Origin: Hofstenia miamia
Taxonomy: Eukaryota > Xenacoelomorpha > Acoela
Reading direction: 5' to 3'
NCBI GenBank assembly: GCA_004352715.1
Contig: SCFE01000006.1
Span: 1,224,614-1,288,613 of the forward strand
Length of the DNA stretch: 64,000 nucleotides
Made by a program: the position numbers and the translations under genes. Below the pieces are notes generated by a model. It had not been told where the DNA came from, did no database searches, and saw nothing but the letters and a program-made list of their open reading frames with translations. This document shows, piece after piece, positions 11,454 through 24,300 of the stretch. How positions within the stretch are numbered: position 1 is the first letter of the stretch; the number at the start of each line of letters is the position of its first letter.

Positions 11454-12400
11454 TTTTCTGTTTTAATTATTTCACCATTGTCGTTTCTTATAATTGGAAC
11501 TTCCAACAATTTTTTGTTTTGGAAAAAACTAGAAATAAATTTCCATTCTTGTGAATTATTTTTGTTTTCAAAAGATTGTTTCAAAAAATATTTAATTCTT
11601 GTTTACACTTATTAGTTACTTGGTTTCTTATGTACTTATATTCAATAAAGTTTGCTATATTCTTATTCTTACAGTATTTTATATACGTAGTATGTTTCAA
11701 TTTGATTAAAAGCTTATTTCGTTTGTTATCCATAGTTTCCAATTTAATTTTTTATCAGATTTAGTTTGCTTTATCTTTATAAGTGGGCATTGTTTATTGT
11801 AAAGATAATTTAAATTACCAGTAATAAATTTTCGTTTTTTATCAAAACTTTCTAAATTATAGAAAAATTCCCAATTTAGTAATAAAAGGTCATTGAATAA
11901 CATATATCTATTGAATTTGCATCTTGAATGAACACATTTATATTGTATTGGTTTATTCATTTGTTAAATTTCTTTTTTGTATATTGCACATGTTAATAAA
12001 TGATCTGATATCAAACAATCAGTAACGAAATATTCAAAATTTGCCTTTTCTTGAGATTCGCATATTATATAATCAATTAATGAAGAATTCTTTGAATTTG
12101 TGTTGGAATTTTTAAATTAATAACAGACATACCATACATATCTATTAAATCATGTATATTTCTTTTTTCAGCTTTGTTAAGATAGTTTTGATTATAATCA
12201 CCCATTAGAATTATTGATGTTGATATTTATGAAGCTTTGTGAATTTCAACTACCATTGTAGATAGAAAGTCTTTATATGATGCCTTATTGTTGCAATAAC
12301 TGATATTGCATAAAGAATATTTTTAAGAAATTTGGTATCCAATTAGGATGACCACTAAATGCTTCAAAGAAAAATTTCTGTAAGTTTCCAGATGAATAAT
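11454..12400 (-). pseudogene. LINE apurinic-type endonuclease and linker relic
   Basis: Minus-strand reading gives, in order, an ILMGDYNQNYL block (the GDFN-type catalytic motif of APE endonucleases), a weak DYII-like region, then a linker with FNDLLLLNWEFFYNLE and ENKNNSQEWKFISSFF. This order is typical of the EN-to-RT region of Jockey/CR1 LINEs. Several stops and frameshifts are present and RT is absent; it ends against the Penelope fragment. It could be the 5' part of the same family as the fragments at 5.4-8.7 kb, which I cannot confirm. Confidence 0.65.
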
Positions 12401-13010
12401 GCATTTTGTAGATCAGCTCGTCATTTTGAAAAATAGACGGTTGTTAAACTTAGAGAAGTTACTACATTATAGTATTTTGCCTACAGAGGTATAGAAAAAA
12501 GTTTTGAAAGAATCATTCATTGATATCGCTACTCGAACCTNCATATTATATAATCAATTAATGAAGAATTCTTTGAATTTATGTGTTGGAATTTTTAAAT
12601 TAATAACAGACATACCATAAATATCAATTAAATCATGTATATTTCTTTTTTCAGCTTTGTTAAGATAGTTTTGATTATAATCACTCATTAGAATTATTGA
12701 TGTTGATATTTATTTAGATAGAAAGTCTTTATATGATGCCTTATTGTTGCAATAACTGATATTGCATAAAGAATATTTTTAAGAAATTTGGTATCCAATT
12801 AGGATGGCCACTAAATGCTTCAAAGAAAAATTTCTGTAAGTTTCCAGATGAATAATGCATTTTGGAGATCAGCTCGTCATTTTGAAAAATAGACGGTTGT
12901 TAAACTTAGAGAAGTTACTACATTATAGTATTTTGCCTACAGAGGTATAGAAAAAAGTTTTGAAAGAATCATTCATTGATATCGCTACTCGAACCTAGAA
13001 TTCTTTGCCT
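12060..13010. repeat. direct duplication around a single N at 12541 (probable unmerged alleles)
   Basis: Bases 12060-12540 and 12542-13010 are about 97% identical, with a roughly 25-bp deletion in the second copy near 12710. The lone N between them marks a contig join. The copies look like two haplotypes placed end to end. Confidence 0.75.
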
Positions 13011-13090
13011 AAAGAAATATAGAACACTGAAAAATTATGAATTTTTAAAAAGCAAATCAAAGTTTAACTAACAAAAACAAATCTAGGTCA

Positions 13091-13961
13091 AGGTGCGTTC
13101 AAACAAGAACCTTTTGATGTATATCATTTGATATACGTCAAAAGATGCTCTTCTGACGCAACACACACATATATATATATATATATATGCATGCATATAT
13201 CAAATAAATGAATTCATATGTAAAATGGAATAGTAATTACAAATATGAATGCGTTTTATTGAAATTCGTTTTTGATGAAAATGGAATTTAACGCCAGTTC
13301 ACGGAACAATGTTTAATATCACCAGTATGTTAAAACTTTTAAATGTAAGAATTGCTTATGCAATGGGACGGACCTTTCGACCTCGAGCATAAATTAAAAG
13401 AATTTAATTTCATAATTATGATTTTTGCTTTGCAAAAAAATAAATTCACCTTAAAACGAATCAGCACATTTTGCGTGATTTTTTTAAAAATCTGTAAGTA
13501 GCTCGTTTTTGTGAAAGTATTTACGACAAAATTTTGTGGGCTAATCAGCCATATAGTTGTAATTGTATTATTAATAGAATTTTCTTAAGAAATTTCGTAA
13601 CTTTCCAAACTGCTATGTCTTAGGCATCCAACAGGAATATTCCAAGTTTTCATACAGCAAGCATTGACCCACAGGTTTACAAACAATACACAGCCTACTT
13701 TTAAATAATGTACCGTTCAATGTTTTAGGCAAGATACCACGTTACCAGTATTTTTCGGTATTGTCATAATATAGCGGTATTGGTTTCAGTTTGTTTTTGA
13801 TTTTAATATTTTTGAATCAGTAATTGAGTTGATTATAGTTTTCCCAGTGATAGAAAAACAATTCCTATTAAATTTAATTGATGAATAAATAAGTGGCCGT
13901 GCATCACAATAATGCTCGTCTGAACGCACTTTCATCAAAAGGTTTCCGTCTGAACGCACCT
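13091..13961. mobile_element. non-autonomous DNA element (MITE-like), 871 bp
   Basis: The left end reads AGGTGCGTTCAAACAAGAAC and the right end, reverse-complemented, AGGTGCGTTCAGACGGAAAC; both continue with CCTTTTGATG, giving an inverted repeat of about 30 bp. TCA precedes the left end and follows the right end, a possible 3-bp target duplication. A further copy of the GTGCGTTCAGAC motif lies just inside the right end. The interior is AT-rich with an (AT)n tract and no transposase. The superfamily is uncertain; a 3-bp duplication is compatible with PIF/Harbinger or CACTA. Confidence 0.7.
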
Positions 13962-13962
13962 T

Positions 13963-15190
13963 CAATCATGGCTAGGACACAAATTTTACAATAATTATTA
14001 TACAAATCGTTTTTGATATTTCTAAGCAAGTTATTCCAAGCATGATAGAATTATTCGATAGATTGTTATGTATTGTATGTATTTGTATTTATGTATGCTT
14101 GTATATTTTTCGACCTTATTCAGATAAATTACCAGTTTCAAATTGCTAATATTTATAGGAATAAAGAATATCTTATCTTCAAACTTGTTAGTATTTTTCA
14201 ATTGCCTGCATTGCATAATTTTCCCAACCCATTTTTAAGCCAGGATTTACTCTATAGGCCTACCAATTATAAACATTATGACTCAATTTTCTCAAGCACC
14301 AAAAATAATTCTTGTATGTTGGTTTTAACATATGAGTGAATCACCAAACAATACATTTATATTTGCAATCATGCAGAAAAAAATGTAATGAAATAGTAAA
14401 TGCTTATGAAGCTTTCTTAGACATGATGTTCATAGAATGTATTTGTAAAATGGCACATTGCAATTCTACAAAACATTGTAGTAAAGATGGGGTACATAAC
14501 AACATTGTAAAAATGGCTAGCAAGTGTAGGCTATTTGACAATAATGCACATATCGTAAACTTCAATAAAGCGTTTTAAAAATGTGTGTACATAATATGAA
14601 CTCATTCAATGCTGACCCTTCTTTTGCAAATATAAAAACACATTTTAGTAATTATAACTGGCATGTCACACGGGAATTAAACAAATGGGCAAATGATATT
14701 ATACAATTGTGAAGGGTCACATAAGGGTTTCGAATTCAATATACCTACTCTTCAAAAAATTCCACTTTGTTTACTAAAAATACAAACTATTATATTCACG
14801 TAGTACAAAACTAATTTTACAAAATAATAGAAATTACAAATACAACACATTTCAATTAAATACAAAAATCACCGTACTTGAAAAACGAATCGACTTGGTA
14901 CATATAAGCAGTAAATTGAATAGAAAACTTACAGCATAGCACTCCTTAAATTGGTTAAATTGGTTACGTAATTTTGCGCCGAAGTAGCTTCAAAATTTGA
15001 CTTGTTAGCTTCAATCTAGTATATAATTTCCAAATGAACTTAAACCATTTGAGTTATAGTGTTTAAGTACACAATGACATAATATTTCAAATTGTATTTA
15101 TGCGAAGCGGAAAATGCACCCGCACGTAATATTAATCTAAGGTGAAAAATCAAGTTTTTCAAGAAATCACAGTATACAAAATCGGAAGAA
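13963..15190. other. region without a recognised gene
   Basis: Short open frames at 14073-14339 and 14336-14578 (+) have no recognised motif; the second has several Cys and His residues but no regular finger spacing. I see no transposon ends. Together with the downstream flank of TM7SF3 this is treated as intergenic. Confidence 0.4.
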
Positions 15191-15196
15191 AATAAA

Positions 15197-15378
15197 TCAA
15201 GGCGACATATTGTTTGAGTCGCTATCTGTAGATTCGATGAGCAAGTCCGGATAATTCAATTCGTTTCTGTTGAGAAATCTAATAGAACAAGTATTTGGAG
15301 GAAAAGGAGGTTTTTTCCACTCTCGGAATGACTGAAAAATGGTGCTTACGAAAAAAATGAGCACCCAAAGGAAATAGT
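15197..15378 (-). CDS. TM7SF3: TM7SF3 terminal exon
   Basis: The acceptor is TATTATTTTAG followed by ACTATTTCC. The exon encodes a last helix (YFLWVLIFFVSTIFQSF), then REWKKPPFPPN and an acidic, Ser-rich cytosolic tail ending DSNNMSP and TGA. It enters in phase 1, so the preceding exon must end with one extra base. The same frame stays open to 15553, but that part lies in the intron. Confidence 0.75.
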
Positions 15379-18300
15379 CTAAAATAATATATTGAATAAT
15401 AATTAGTCGTAACTTAGGCAAAAAGGTGTATAGATAACTCAAACTGTAAACCCACAAATTCCTGAAACCTAAATAAATCAAAAATATCAAAATAAAGGTA
15501 TACTTTGTAAATGTATACGTATGAAGATCAATTTTGTGTTCAGTGTAAACCACTTCAATTTTTCATTGATCAAAATTTAATTATTCGTTATTATACTATA
15601 AATTATTGCGAAATTCCTCATCTGCGTAAATTCAACAGAATCAAAGCGAAAGTGTACAGATCTTTGTAGTAAAGGAGGACGGCGCCGCCAGCCAACTACT
15701 ATTGACAGCGCAGACCCCATAATATTGGCGGTGATGCAGACGGCTGAGCGACATCCCTATAATTGGATTAGACTGTATATTATACAGTGTATAATATTCC
15801 ATATAAAAACTCTATAAGGTCTATAGCCCTGTAAAAACCGTATATGATGCAAGCAGTATTGTGAAATTTTCGATCTGTAAAAAGGTTCATCAGGCGCTTA
15901 TAGGTAATCTGATTAATAAGACAACCTAATCAATGTTAAACGTGACTACCACATCAACCACATTAAATGCGGTTTCCTTTTTATGAAATACTTCGTTTGT
16001 CTTGGTATACTTTTAGTTAACAATCACCTCAGCCGTCTAAATTTTCGGCGGCTGGCTGACCTAAAATATGCCGGCCCAGCTGGCTGGCGCCCAAGCTCTA
16101 CTTCGTAGAAAAAAGTGCAACAACCTAATTATAATTGTAAACGACGTTAATTCGATAAATTTCGGCAATTAACACCGGGAACATCGCAACTATTTGACAA
16201 TTTAGAGGCCAAAATCGAGCCGATCGAATTAATGCATAAGGGTGTTCTCCTTTATTGCAAAAATATCTAAAATTTAAAAATTATTTTCTACCTATGTGGT
16301 AGTGATTAATCGATTGCAAAAAAATTTCAGAATTCAGCGATTAATTAATTTTTAATAGAACAAGTTGATGGATTAATCACCCACACCTATTATTTCGTGT
16401 AATCAGTGCCACCCATTATATCACCGAAGGACTGTAAGAGAAACCTTTTCAGAGAATGTTGCGCTAAGGATTTTGTCAAAATTTCCACCGGAAAGCATTC
16501 AAAAGATTGGAAAAATATTATTTATAGTAATGAGCAATTTTAATGAAGCCGTTGAACTATATATGGGGAGGTTTGATTTATCTTTGCTACTGAATTTTGA
16601 AAATAGTAAATGCTGGCGGAGATATAATGAGTATGCGTTATTATGAAATTCGCAGTGAAAGTTGTCTTCTCTTTATATTTCCCGATTCTATTTATCAGCA
16701 AGAAGGAGCTCATGCTAAGCTAACAACAGCGCATAAAACAAGAGATTTCTTTGAGGATAATGGAGTTGCTGTCTACTCGGAATGCGTTTCTATAAACATT
16801 GATAACGAAAAAAGCATGTGGATTTCAGCCTGAACAGCTGAAATAAAATTAATCTACAGAAAAATCCAATGTATTTATATCATTTAAAGGTGTTAAACTA
16901 AGCACCTGCGAGTTGAATTTTTTAGGTTCGAGGCGAGTTGTAAAGTAACTTGCAATATCGAGTAGAGTTAAATTGCATTTAAAAGTATTTTTTCATAAGG
17001 CTAAGCTATATATATCTGTTCTACATGTTGCACAACCCTATATACAGTATGCGACAGCAAGTTATGAACACGCACTAAAAACATTGGTTTGACCCATTAT
17101 CTAAACATTGTTAGTGACATCGTGAAATTGAAAAGCCCCATAACCATCTCGGATTTTTTATACAGCAACGACATCATTTAAAAATCAATAAATTAATCAT
17201 TTGATCCATTGTTTGTTTGCTTTTTAATATGGCAACTATCAATGAAAGAGAACGCAAGCGAGTTGAAATTATCGCTCTACACAAAAATACTTTCAAGACA
17301 ATGAGACAAATTGCAAGTGATTGAAGTGTATCTGTTGGAATGGTGCACAAGATTATAACGCAAGAAGAAGCAACTGGCAACATTGATCTTCATTATAGCA
17401 ATTGCGATGGCTCAAACAAAAAGTTTAACGATAGAGATTTGCGTCAGATCAGGGATATTTCGATCAAGAGTCCAAGGCTCACAGCAGCAGGTGTTCGATC
17501 TCAAATGGACGGATGGGGAGACGACGTCTCATTGCGCACAGTACAGCGCACACTCAATGAGGCTGGCTGTCGTGCAGTTAAGACAACAAAATGCCCGTTG
17601 CTGACCGCAACGCAAATGAATAAACGGCATCAATGGGCCAAGGACCATGTTTCATGGAGCGTGGAAGATTGGAAAAAAGTGATATGGAGTGACGAAACGC
17701 TGATTAAGATAGAAGACAATTGCAATACTTTGTGCGACTTGTTGATGGCCACGAACAAACGCAGGAGCATATCGTCAAGACGGTGAAGCATCCTGGGCAG
17801 GTGATGATTTGGGCATGTTTTTCATTCCAGGGTACGGGACGCGTGCATGTTGTTGAGGGAAATTTGAAAAGTGATGAATTTATCGAGAAAATCATCGACA
17901 GAAGAATTTTGCCACAATTGCATGATTGGTTTGCGAACGGTGAAGGAGTTTTTCAGCAGGACAATGTTTCTTGCCATGTTAACAGGAAAGTTCTTGATCA
18001 CCTAAAAGGGAACAACGTTTGCGTCCTTCCTTGGCCCCCTTCTTCACCGAACATAAACCGGATTCAAAAACGTTAGGCAATTGTAAAACGTCGTGTTCGC
18101 AGCCACTGTCCATCTATCAAGAAAGAAATTATCACCGCATTTCTCTCAGTGTGGAATGGAGACGAAGAACTGCAAAAAATGCGTAAAAAAACTAGTGATA
18201 TCTATGCCGGAGATAGTGGCAGATTTATTACGAAACAAGGGTGAATCAACGAAATTTTAGACTATTCTCACGTATATCTATGTTTATTATGTGTTTATTT

Positions 18301-21300
18301 TCAGTTGAAAAGGTTTCAATATGACAATTGTTTACTAAATCAACTTATTTTCTTCCTGAACTGAAAGAAGCATATTTTCGTACCTGTTCACAACTTACTG
18401 TCGCGTACTGTAAATGTAAGAAAGATATACATGTTAAACTAAATTAAAGAAAAAATCTAATACCTTGCAGTAAATAGCGAAAGTTCAATGTATTCTTCGA
18501 AATAACATGCAAAAATTGAAGAAAAAAGATACAATTCAAGTTAATATTGAGTACTCGAAATATCGAGTAAATTTTCCTACCTGGAATCTACATCGAGTAC
18601 ACGCAGGGTCCTACTACCAACCTCAACTTCCAAGACTGCACACTAAGTCAATTATATTCATTATATTGAAAAAGTTGGTTGGAAATAATAAACCATTACA
18701 ATTACATCTATAAAAGGCGATAATTATTGGATTAGATTTGCAGGTTTTCAAGAACGCAATTTTAATGTACGACTGTTTACACTCATTGTTATTTCCAATC
18801 TATTCAGGTTATAGTACAAAAATGGGTCAAGTCGGATTGAGGTAAATGAAATAATAATGTTCAAATTCTTGTTAGGTCAAGCACATTTATTAAGAATTTT
18901 TCTATATCGAAATCGCTATTATTTATGTGAACGAGTCAAAATATCTCACTCAGGCGCGGTCCGAGAAAATTTCGAACTAGGGGGCAATCAAAAATTTTTG
19001 TCCGCGTCCTTTACTGATGGGAGAGCAGAAAAAAAGGTTTCTATTGTATGAAAAACACTAAAAATACTTTTTATCGCAATAATCACATAAAAGTCCGCAA
19101 TGTCATAATGTTTAGACCGCTCGCTAATTTCGCGCTTGATTTCGTGCATGATTCGACGTGTGAGCACAAGTACATACAGAGTTGCACATGCTTCTATTCG
19201 GGTGCTTGATTACTTATAGTGTCTAAATATAATAAACTGTGTAACAATTTTTACATTTTATTTTTTCTACAAAGATATTGATGAACAATTTTCCGATCAG
19301 CTGCATATTTAGCAGCAAAAAGTATTCAAAATGCAAATTCAAATGGTTGTCAGTGTGTAATTTCGAAGCAGAATTCGATAAAATGGCGCACATATACCAT
19401 CGATCTCCATAAGATATGAATATTTCGAAAGAAGGGATAAATGACTACGAAAATTATCAGCTCCCCTGTTTATGATAAATAAATCAGGAGGTTAATCTAC
19501 TTTTTATTCAATGCAGAAATGATATTTTTCAATCCTATCGCAACAAAGACTATAAAGCAAAAAATATGTTCTTACCACGCACATTGTAATAAATACGATT
19601 GAAATTATTTAGATTAAAATTCAAACCATATAATTAATCAAGTTTAGAAGAAGATTCTCATGTAAAATTTGCTAAGCTCACGTCACATTTAATCACATTT
19701 ATGAGGGGAAAGTACAACTATACATGCGAGAAACTGGGATTTGCTCCCAAAGGCAATGTCATTAAATGAACACTATATCTTTCGGGAATGATTTCTATGG
19801 CGAGACGGATGTCTTGACGGTAACCAAAATAGATGAATTAAAAAGGTAAAACAGGTGACAATACTTCGATGGACATCTAAGACAATTTACAATTTCGTAA
19901 ATATTGATGACAAAAGTAGCTTTCCACGCTTCCACGGTCATAAATAACTTAGAAAACCTGAATAGATAAAAGAATTGCTAAATGATCATTTGTCTGCCAT
20001 ACCAAAACTATTGTCAATGATTTTTACATAAGTAATTCACACCTTTCAAAAAATATATCACAATTTATTATTAACCAAAAAATTTAGCATTTAATGAAAC
20101 ATATTATAGCCGAAAAACTCAAAATATTACTCATTGTTTCAAATGCCAAAATTAGGTAAAAGCCAATTTTAATTAAAAAATTGAAAAAACGTTACATATA
20201 TGGAATTTAAGTACCAAACATTACATATTTTCAGTAGATCATTTAGGAACATTTGAAACATCGCTAACAAATGTAAAATTGAATTATTTATGATATTTTA
20301 TGATTTTCCAGATTATGGCAGAAAAATAAGATTTTAAAATTTCAGGTTCTCAAATCTCAGTAGAAACATTAACGAAAGTAATGTTTAGATACCTGTAGGA
20401 TTGACGGGATATTCTATCTCACTGAATGGGGAAAATTTCTTAAATGGATATGTGAGAAAATCCAGAAATGTCGATTTTTGGAAATGATCAAAAATTGCAA
20501 CGATATGAAATGAAGCAACGTAGGCGCATGACAGGATATGAAACTAAATAAAATGGTAAAAGTGATTAAAAGGATTTGAAATTACTAAACATTAAATTTT
20601 CTAACCCATTCATAAAAAGCAACGATTTTATTACATAAGAAACATTAACCAATACAAAAAACACTATTTGTAGACAAACTCAATTCCTTATATTACAAGA
20701 CGGAAATATTTCCTTGATTTCATTGCTATATTCCGATCTGGAATGAAAATCATTGTCCTAGTAACTTATAACTAATTTATAAATAAAAAAATGGATAATC
20801 ATCTTACCACTCGAGGTTGAAATGCAGCGAATGAGGAGAAGAAAATGACAGCAACTAAAACAATTCCAAAATACACAAAGAGATTTTCAGTGACGACAGT
20901 GTTTCCTAAATTTAAAACTATTAGTTTACTTCAAAAAGTGTTTTAGGCATCCCCATTATAATTATTGGCATTGGCAAGTTATATTCCATTTTACTAGCAA
21001 ACAATACATAGGAAATTACTTTGAAATGCTTACACCACCAATAGTTAGTAACTTTTTATAATTACATGTATGCATTACAGTATACCATATTTTGAACTAA
21101 AATGGAACTTTGACCTAAGAAAATACATTTGCCCTTTGTGATTTTACAACCCAATTCAAATATTTCAGGTCAAAAAAATTTTTGCAACATGTTTTTAACA
21201 GAAAAAAATATTTTCACTTTATTGTCTTTTACACACCCTAGTTATACCAGTATAATTACAAAAATACATCAATTTAAATATCTTTCGCAAAAAAACCTTT

Positions 21301-24300
21301 ATATTTGTTTTAATAAATACCAGTAATTGAATTATTATTAAAAAAATATCCAGCATAATCGACTCATTACAAAAATGGAATGTTATGTGAACAAATAAAA
21401 AACTTACGAATGAAAGGTAAATAGAGAATTACAGCAGTGAAAATATATGCTAGAATAGTTGACGCTAAGATAACATGAATCACCGGACGACCAAATCGAT
21501 ACCACACCAAAAGATTAAAAACTGATCCCAGAAAACCGAAGACAAAAGAAACCCAAATCCATTCTAAAAATCATTACATTATGAAACGTAGTAATAAAAT
21601 GGGATAGTACACAATAACTAAATTCACAGAAAAATTAGGACTATTTTAATTGGAACTTTGAAACATGTTTTGGCGCTCTACACCTAAATATTCATCGCAC
21701 GACCCATTATACAAATGACAAACGTCTGCTACTATTTCTGTTTACAGTTTATAGGGCCCCGCGAGTCGGAATTTGTTTACTTAGGGTCGAGTTAACTCCA
21801 ATTTTCAATCTAGGGTATACCTATCTATATCATAAATGTAGATAATAAACTGTTTTCCCAGTACAAAACAAATTCTAGCAGTTACATTTGCAATCGGCAA
21901 AAATTTTTCATTATAGTATATAGATATAGCATTAATAATCAATGCTATCAGTAAACTAAAAAAAAAATGCATGTCAACTATCATTTGAATAAAAGTGTAA
22001 ATTTCGTCTACAACTTGAAAGCGCCATCTGTGTTAATGTGGTTTTACCATAACTCTTCTAAATGACTAGAAGGTGAAACGTTTGATGTTAAAAAATTTCG
22101 TACTCAACATGAAAAAGCTACACCAAAGTAATATCAATCAATTCTAATATTTTGATGTTACCTAGGAGAATTTGCTACACAATATGACTTAACCCCAATA
22201 GCCAAAAAAGAAATGTTTATACAATGCATTTAATCAAAACACTCTACACATTTCCTATCAAACTATATACGATACAATATCAAATCAATACAACTCAAGT
22301 CGATTAAACACGAAAACTCGAGTACTCGAAGGCCATAATTCATTTGTTTAAGCATAAATACAGCGCTCAGCGAGGAATAGCTAGCTAAGGGTTCTTTCCT
22401 TGCAGGGTTTCCGTTAAGGCTTTTTTACATTGTTCCTCCATCAAACTCTGGTGCAAAGGTCCAAGCCATCCCAATAAACAAATGAGAAAATTCTTATCCT
22501 CGGTTATGGTTTCGGGCGCGATTTCACATAACGGCTTCTACATATCTGCTATATCTGGCACCCAAAATGCGGAAAAGTATATTTCAGAGCTGGAGCAATT
22601 TCTGCCATATGCAAACGATTTATATCCAACTGGATGGGTATATTAGCAGGATGGAGCAAGGCCACACACTGCAAAATTGACTTTGATATACTTTTTTGTG
22701 TTTAAAAATTGCTTTTAAACAATTTTTTATTCTTTCCATTAAAAGGAATTCACTAAATTTGCATAATGAGTTATTAAATTTCAGCACTCACATTATCATT
22801 CGCACAACTTAATGCACTGCTTTCCTCATCTTTGTCTTCATAAGAATTTGTTGTTTTACAGCAAAATGTTCTTTTAGTTTAAGTTACACCTTCAATGGGA
22901 ATAAGAATTTCGTTCATATAAAAAATTTGAAAACTTAGACCTGAAGAGAGATTTGGCTCTACTGTAGAATAAACTATCATAAGAGTGAAAAAAACTCAGC
23001 AATTCATTGAATTCGACATACATAGGTGCAGTAATATAACAGATTTTTACTGTCTTGTGAATGAACAGTGCGTATCAAATGCAATTTACATAAGTTCTGA
23101 AGTATTTTGTACTATATAATTGAAGTATTTAATACCTAACTAGCTAAATCGACGCCAATTAATGTATTTAGGCGCCTATAAACCGATTAATTTGCTTTAT
23201 GTGCAAAGTGCATTTTTAAAATAAGAAAATTTCGCCATTAAAATTACGCGCGTAAAATTTTTACATGACATTGGTTCTGAATAGAGATTTGCGATGCACT
23301 AATCATTTCCAAACTGCATATATCCGTGCACTTGCATATTTTGATGATTTCAAGCGATTTGTTAAGAAAGTGTACAAAGCGCAAGTGTGCGTGTAAATAA
23401 TTTTTTATATAGAACCTTCAATAGCTTTTTAATAAAAAATATGTGAACTTAAAAATGCTTTAGAAAGTGTTTTTTCAATTATATTGACATATCCTAATAT
23501 ATAAATATAGCCAAGAAACATTTCTTAATACCGAAATGCTACCTTGCTTTTTGTACTATGGGAAAATCGGTTGAGCTTGCGCTATGTACACTTTTCTTAA
23601 ATTTCTATAGTACAAAGTGCAAGCATGAGTTTTATATATATATATATATATATATAGTAGGTGCACTTCATCTAGATAACTTTAATTTGAAAATTCACTG
23701 GGACATAGGATGGAAACTAATCCTAGGATCAAAATAATAATCACAGCAAAAAATGTAATATTGGCTCTAATAATCAAATTAGTAGATTTAATTAGTACAA
23801 AAACAATCTGTGAAGAACGGTGTCAATACTTTTGGCCAGCACTATATACATGAGAATAATTGAAATTGATCGCTGCATCGCCGCATAGAATGTGCGAAAA
23901 AGAATATTATATTAAATCGAACTCGTCTAAATAGCTGAAAATTTTTCATAGAAACAATGAGTAAAAGACAAATATATAATACACTTTCATTGCATGTCTC
24001 AATGAATATTTTATTCATTCAGAGGAAAAATAGGCGCACGGCAATGACATCTAGCGGATTCAAATTCAAAGAATTAATATTGCTAAAACATCTTCAGAAT
24101 TTATAGGATAAGATCATATTTGTCTGCTATATTTAATAAAGCACTTACGTTTGAAGCCTATGGCAAATAGCATTAAAGCAGAAGTCCAAGTAAAGAACAG
24201 AAGTCCAAAATAAAATAAACCTAAAATTAATACTAAAATATCGACACTAAGGCATTTATGATATCCAACAAACGTTTATGACAAAAACTCATATTAATAA

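Larger units (their letters stand above)
17045..18410 (+). mobile_element. Tc1-family transposon, 1366 bp, full length but inactive
   Basis: The element starts CAGTATGCGACAGCAAGTTA and ends with the complement of CAGTACGCGACAGTAAGTTG, and is flanked by TA on both sides (17043-17044 and 18411-18412), the hallmark CAGT...ACTG/TA insertion of Tc1 elements. The single transposase gene is broken (see 17229-18244). It lies in the long intron of TM7SF3, in the opposite direction to the gene. Confidence 0.92.

Noticed and set aside
15379-15553. 5' extension of the open frame of the TM7SF3 last exon
   Set aside because: A clear acceptor at 15379-15380 and homology starting right there show that the extension is intronic.
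15660-16100. GC-rich patches GGCGCCGCCAGCC and GGCGGCTGGCTGAC as terminal repeats of an element
   Set aside because: The two patches do not align as an inverted repeat when written out in full.
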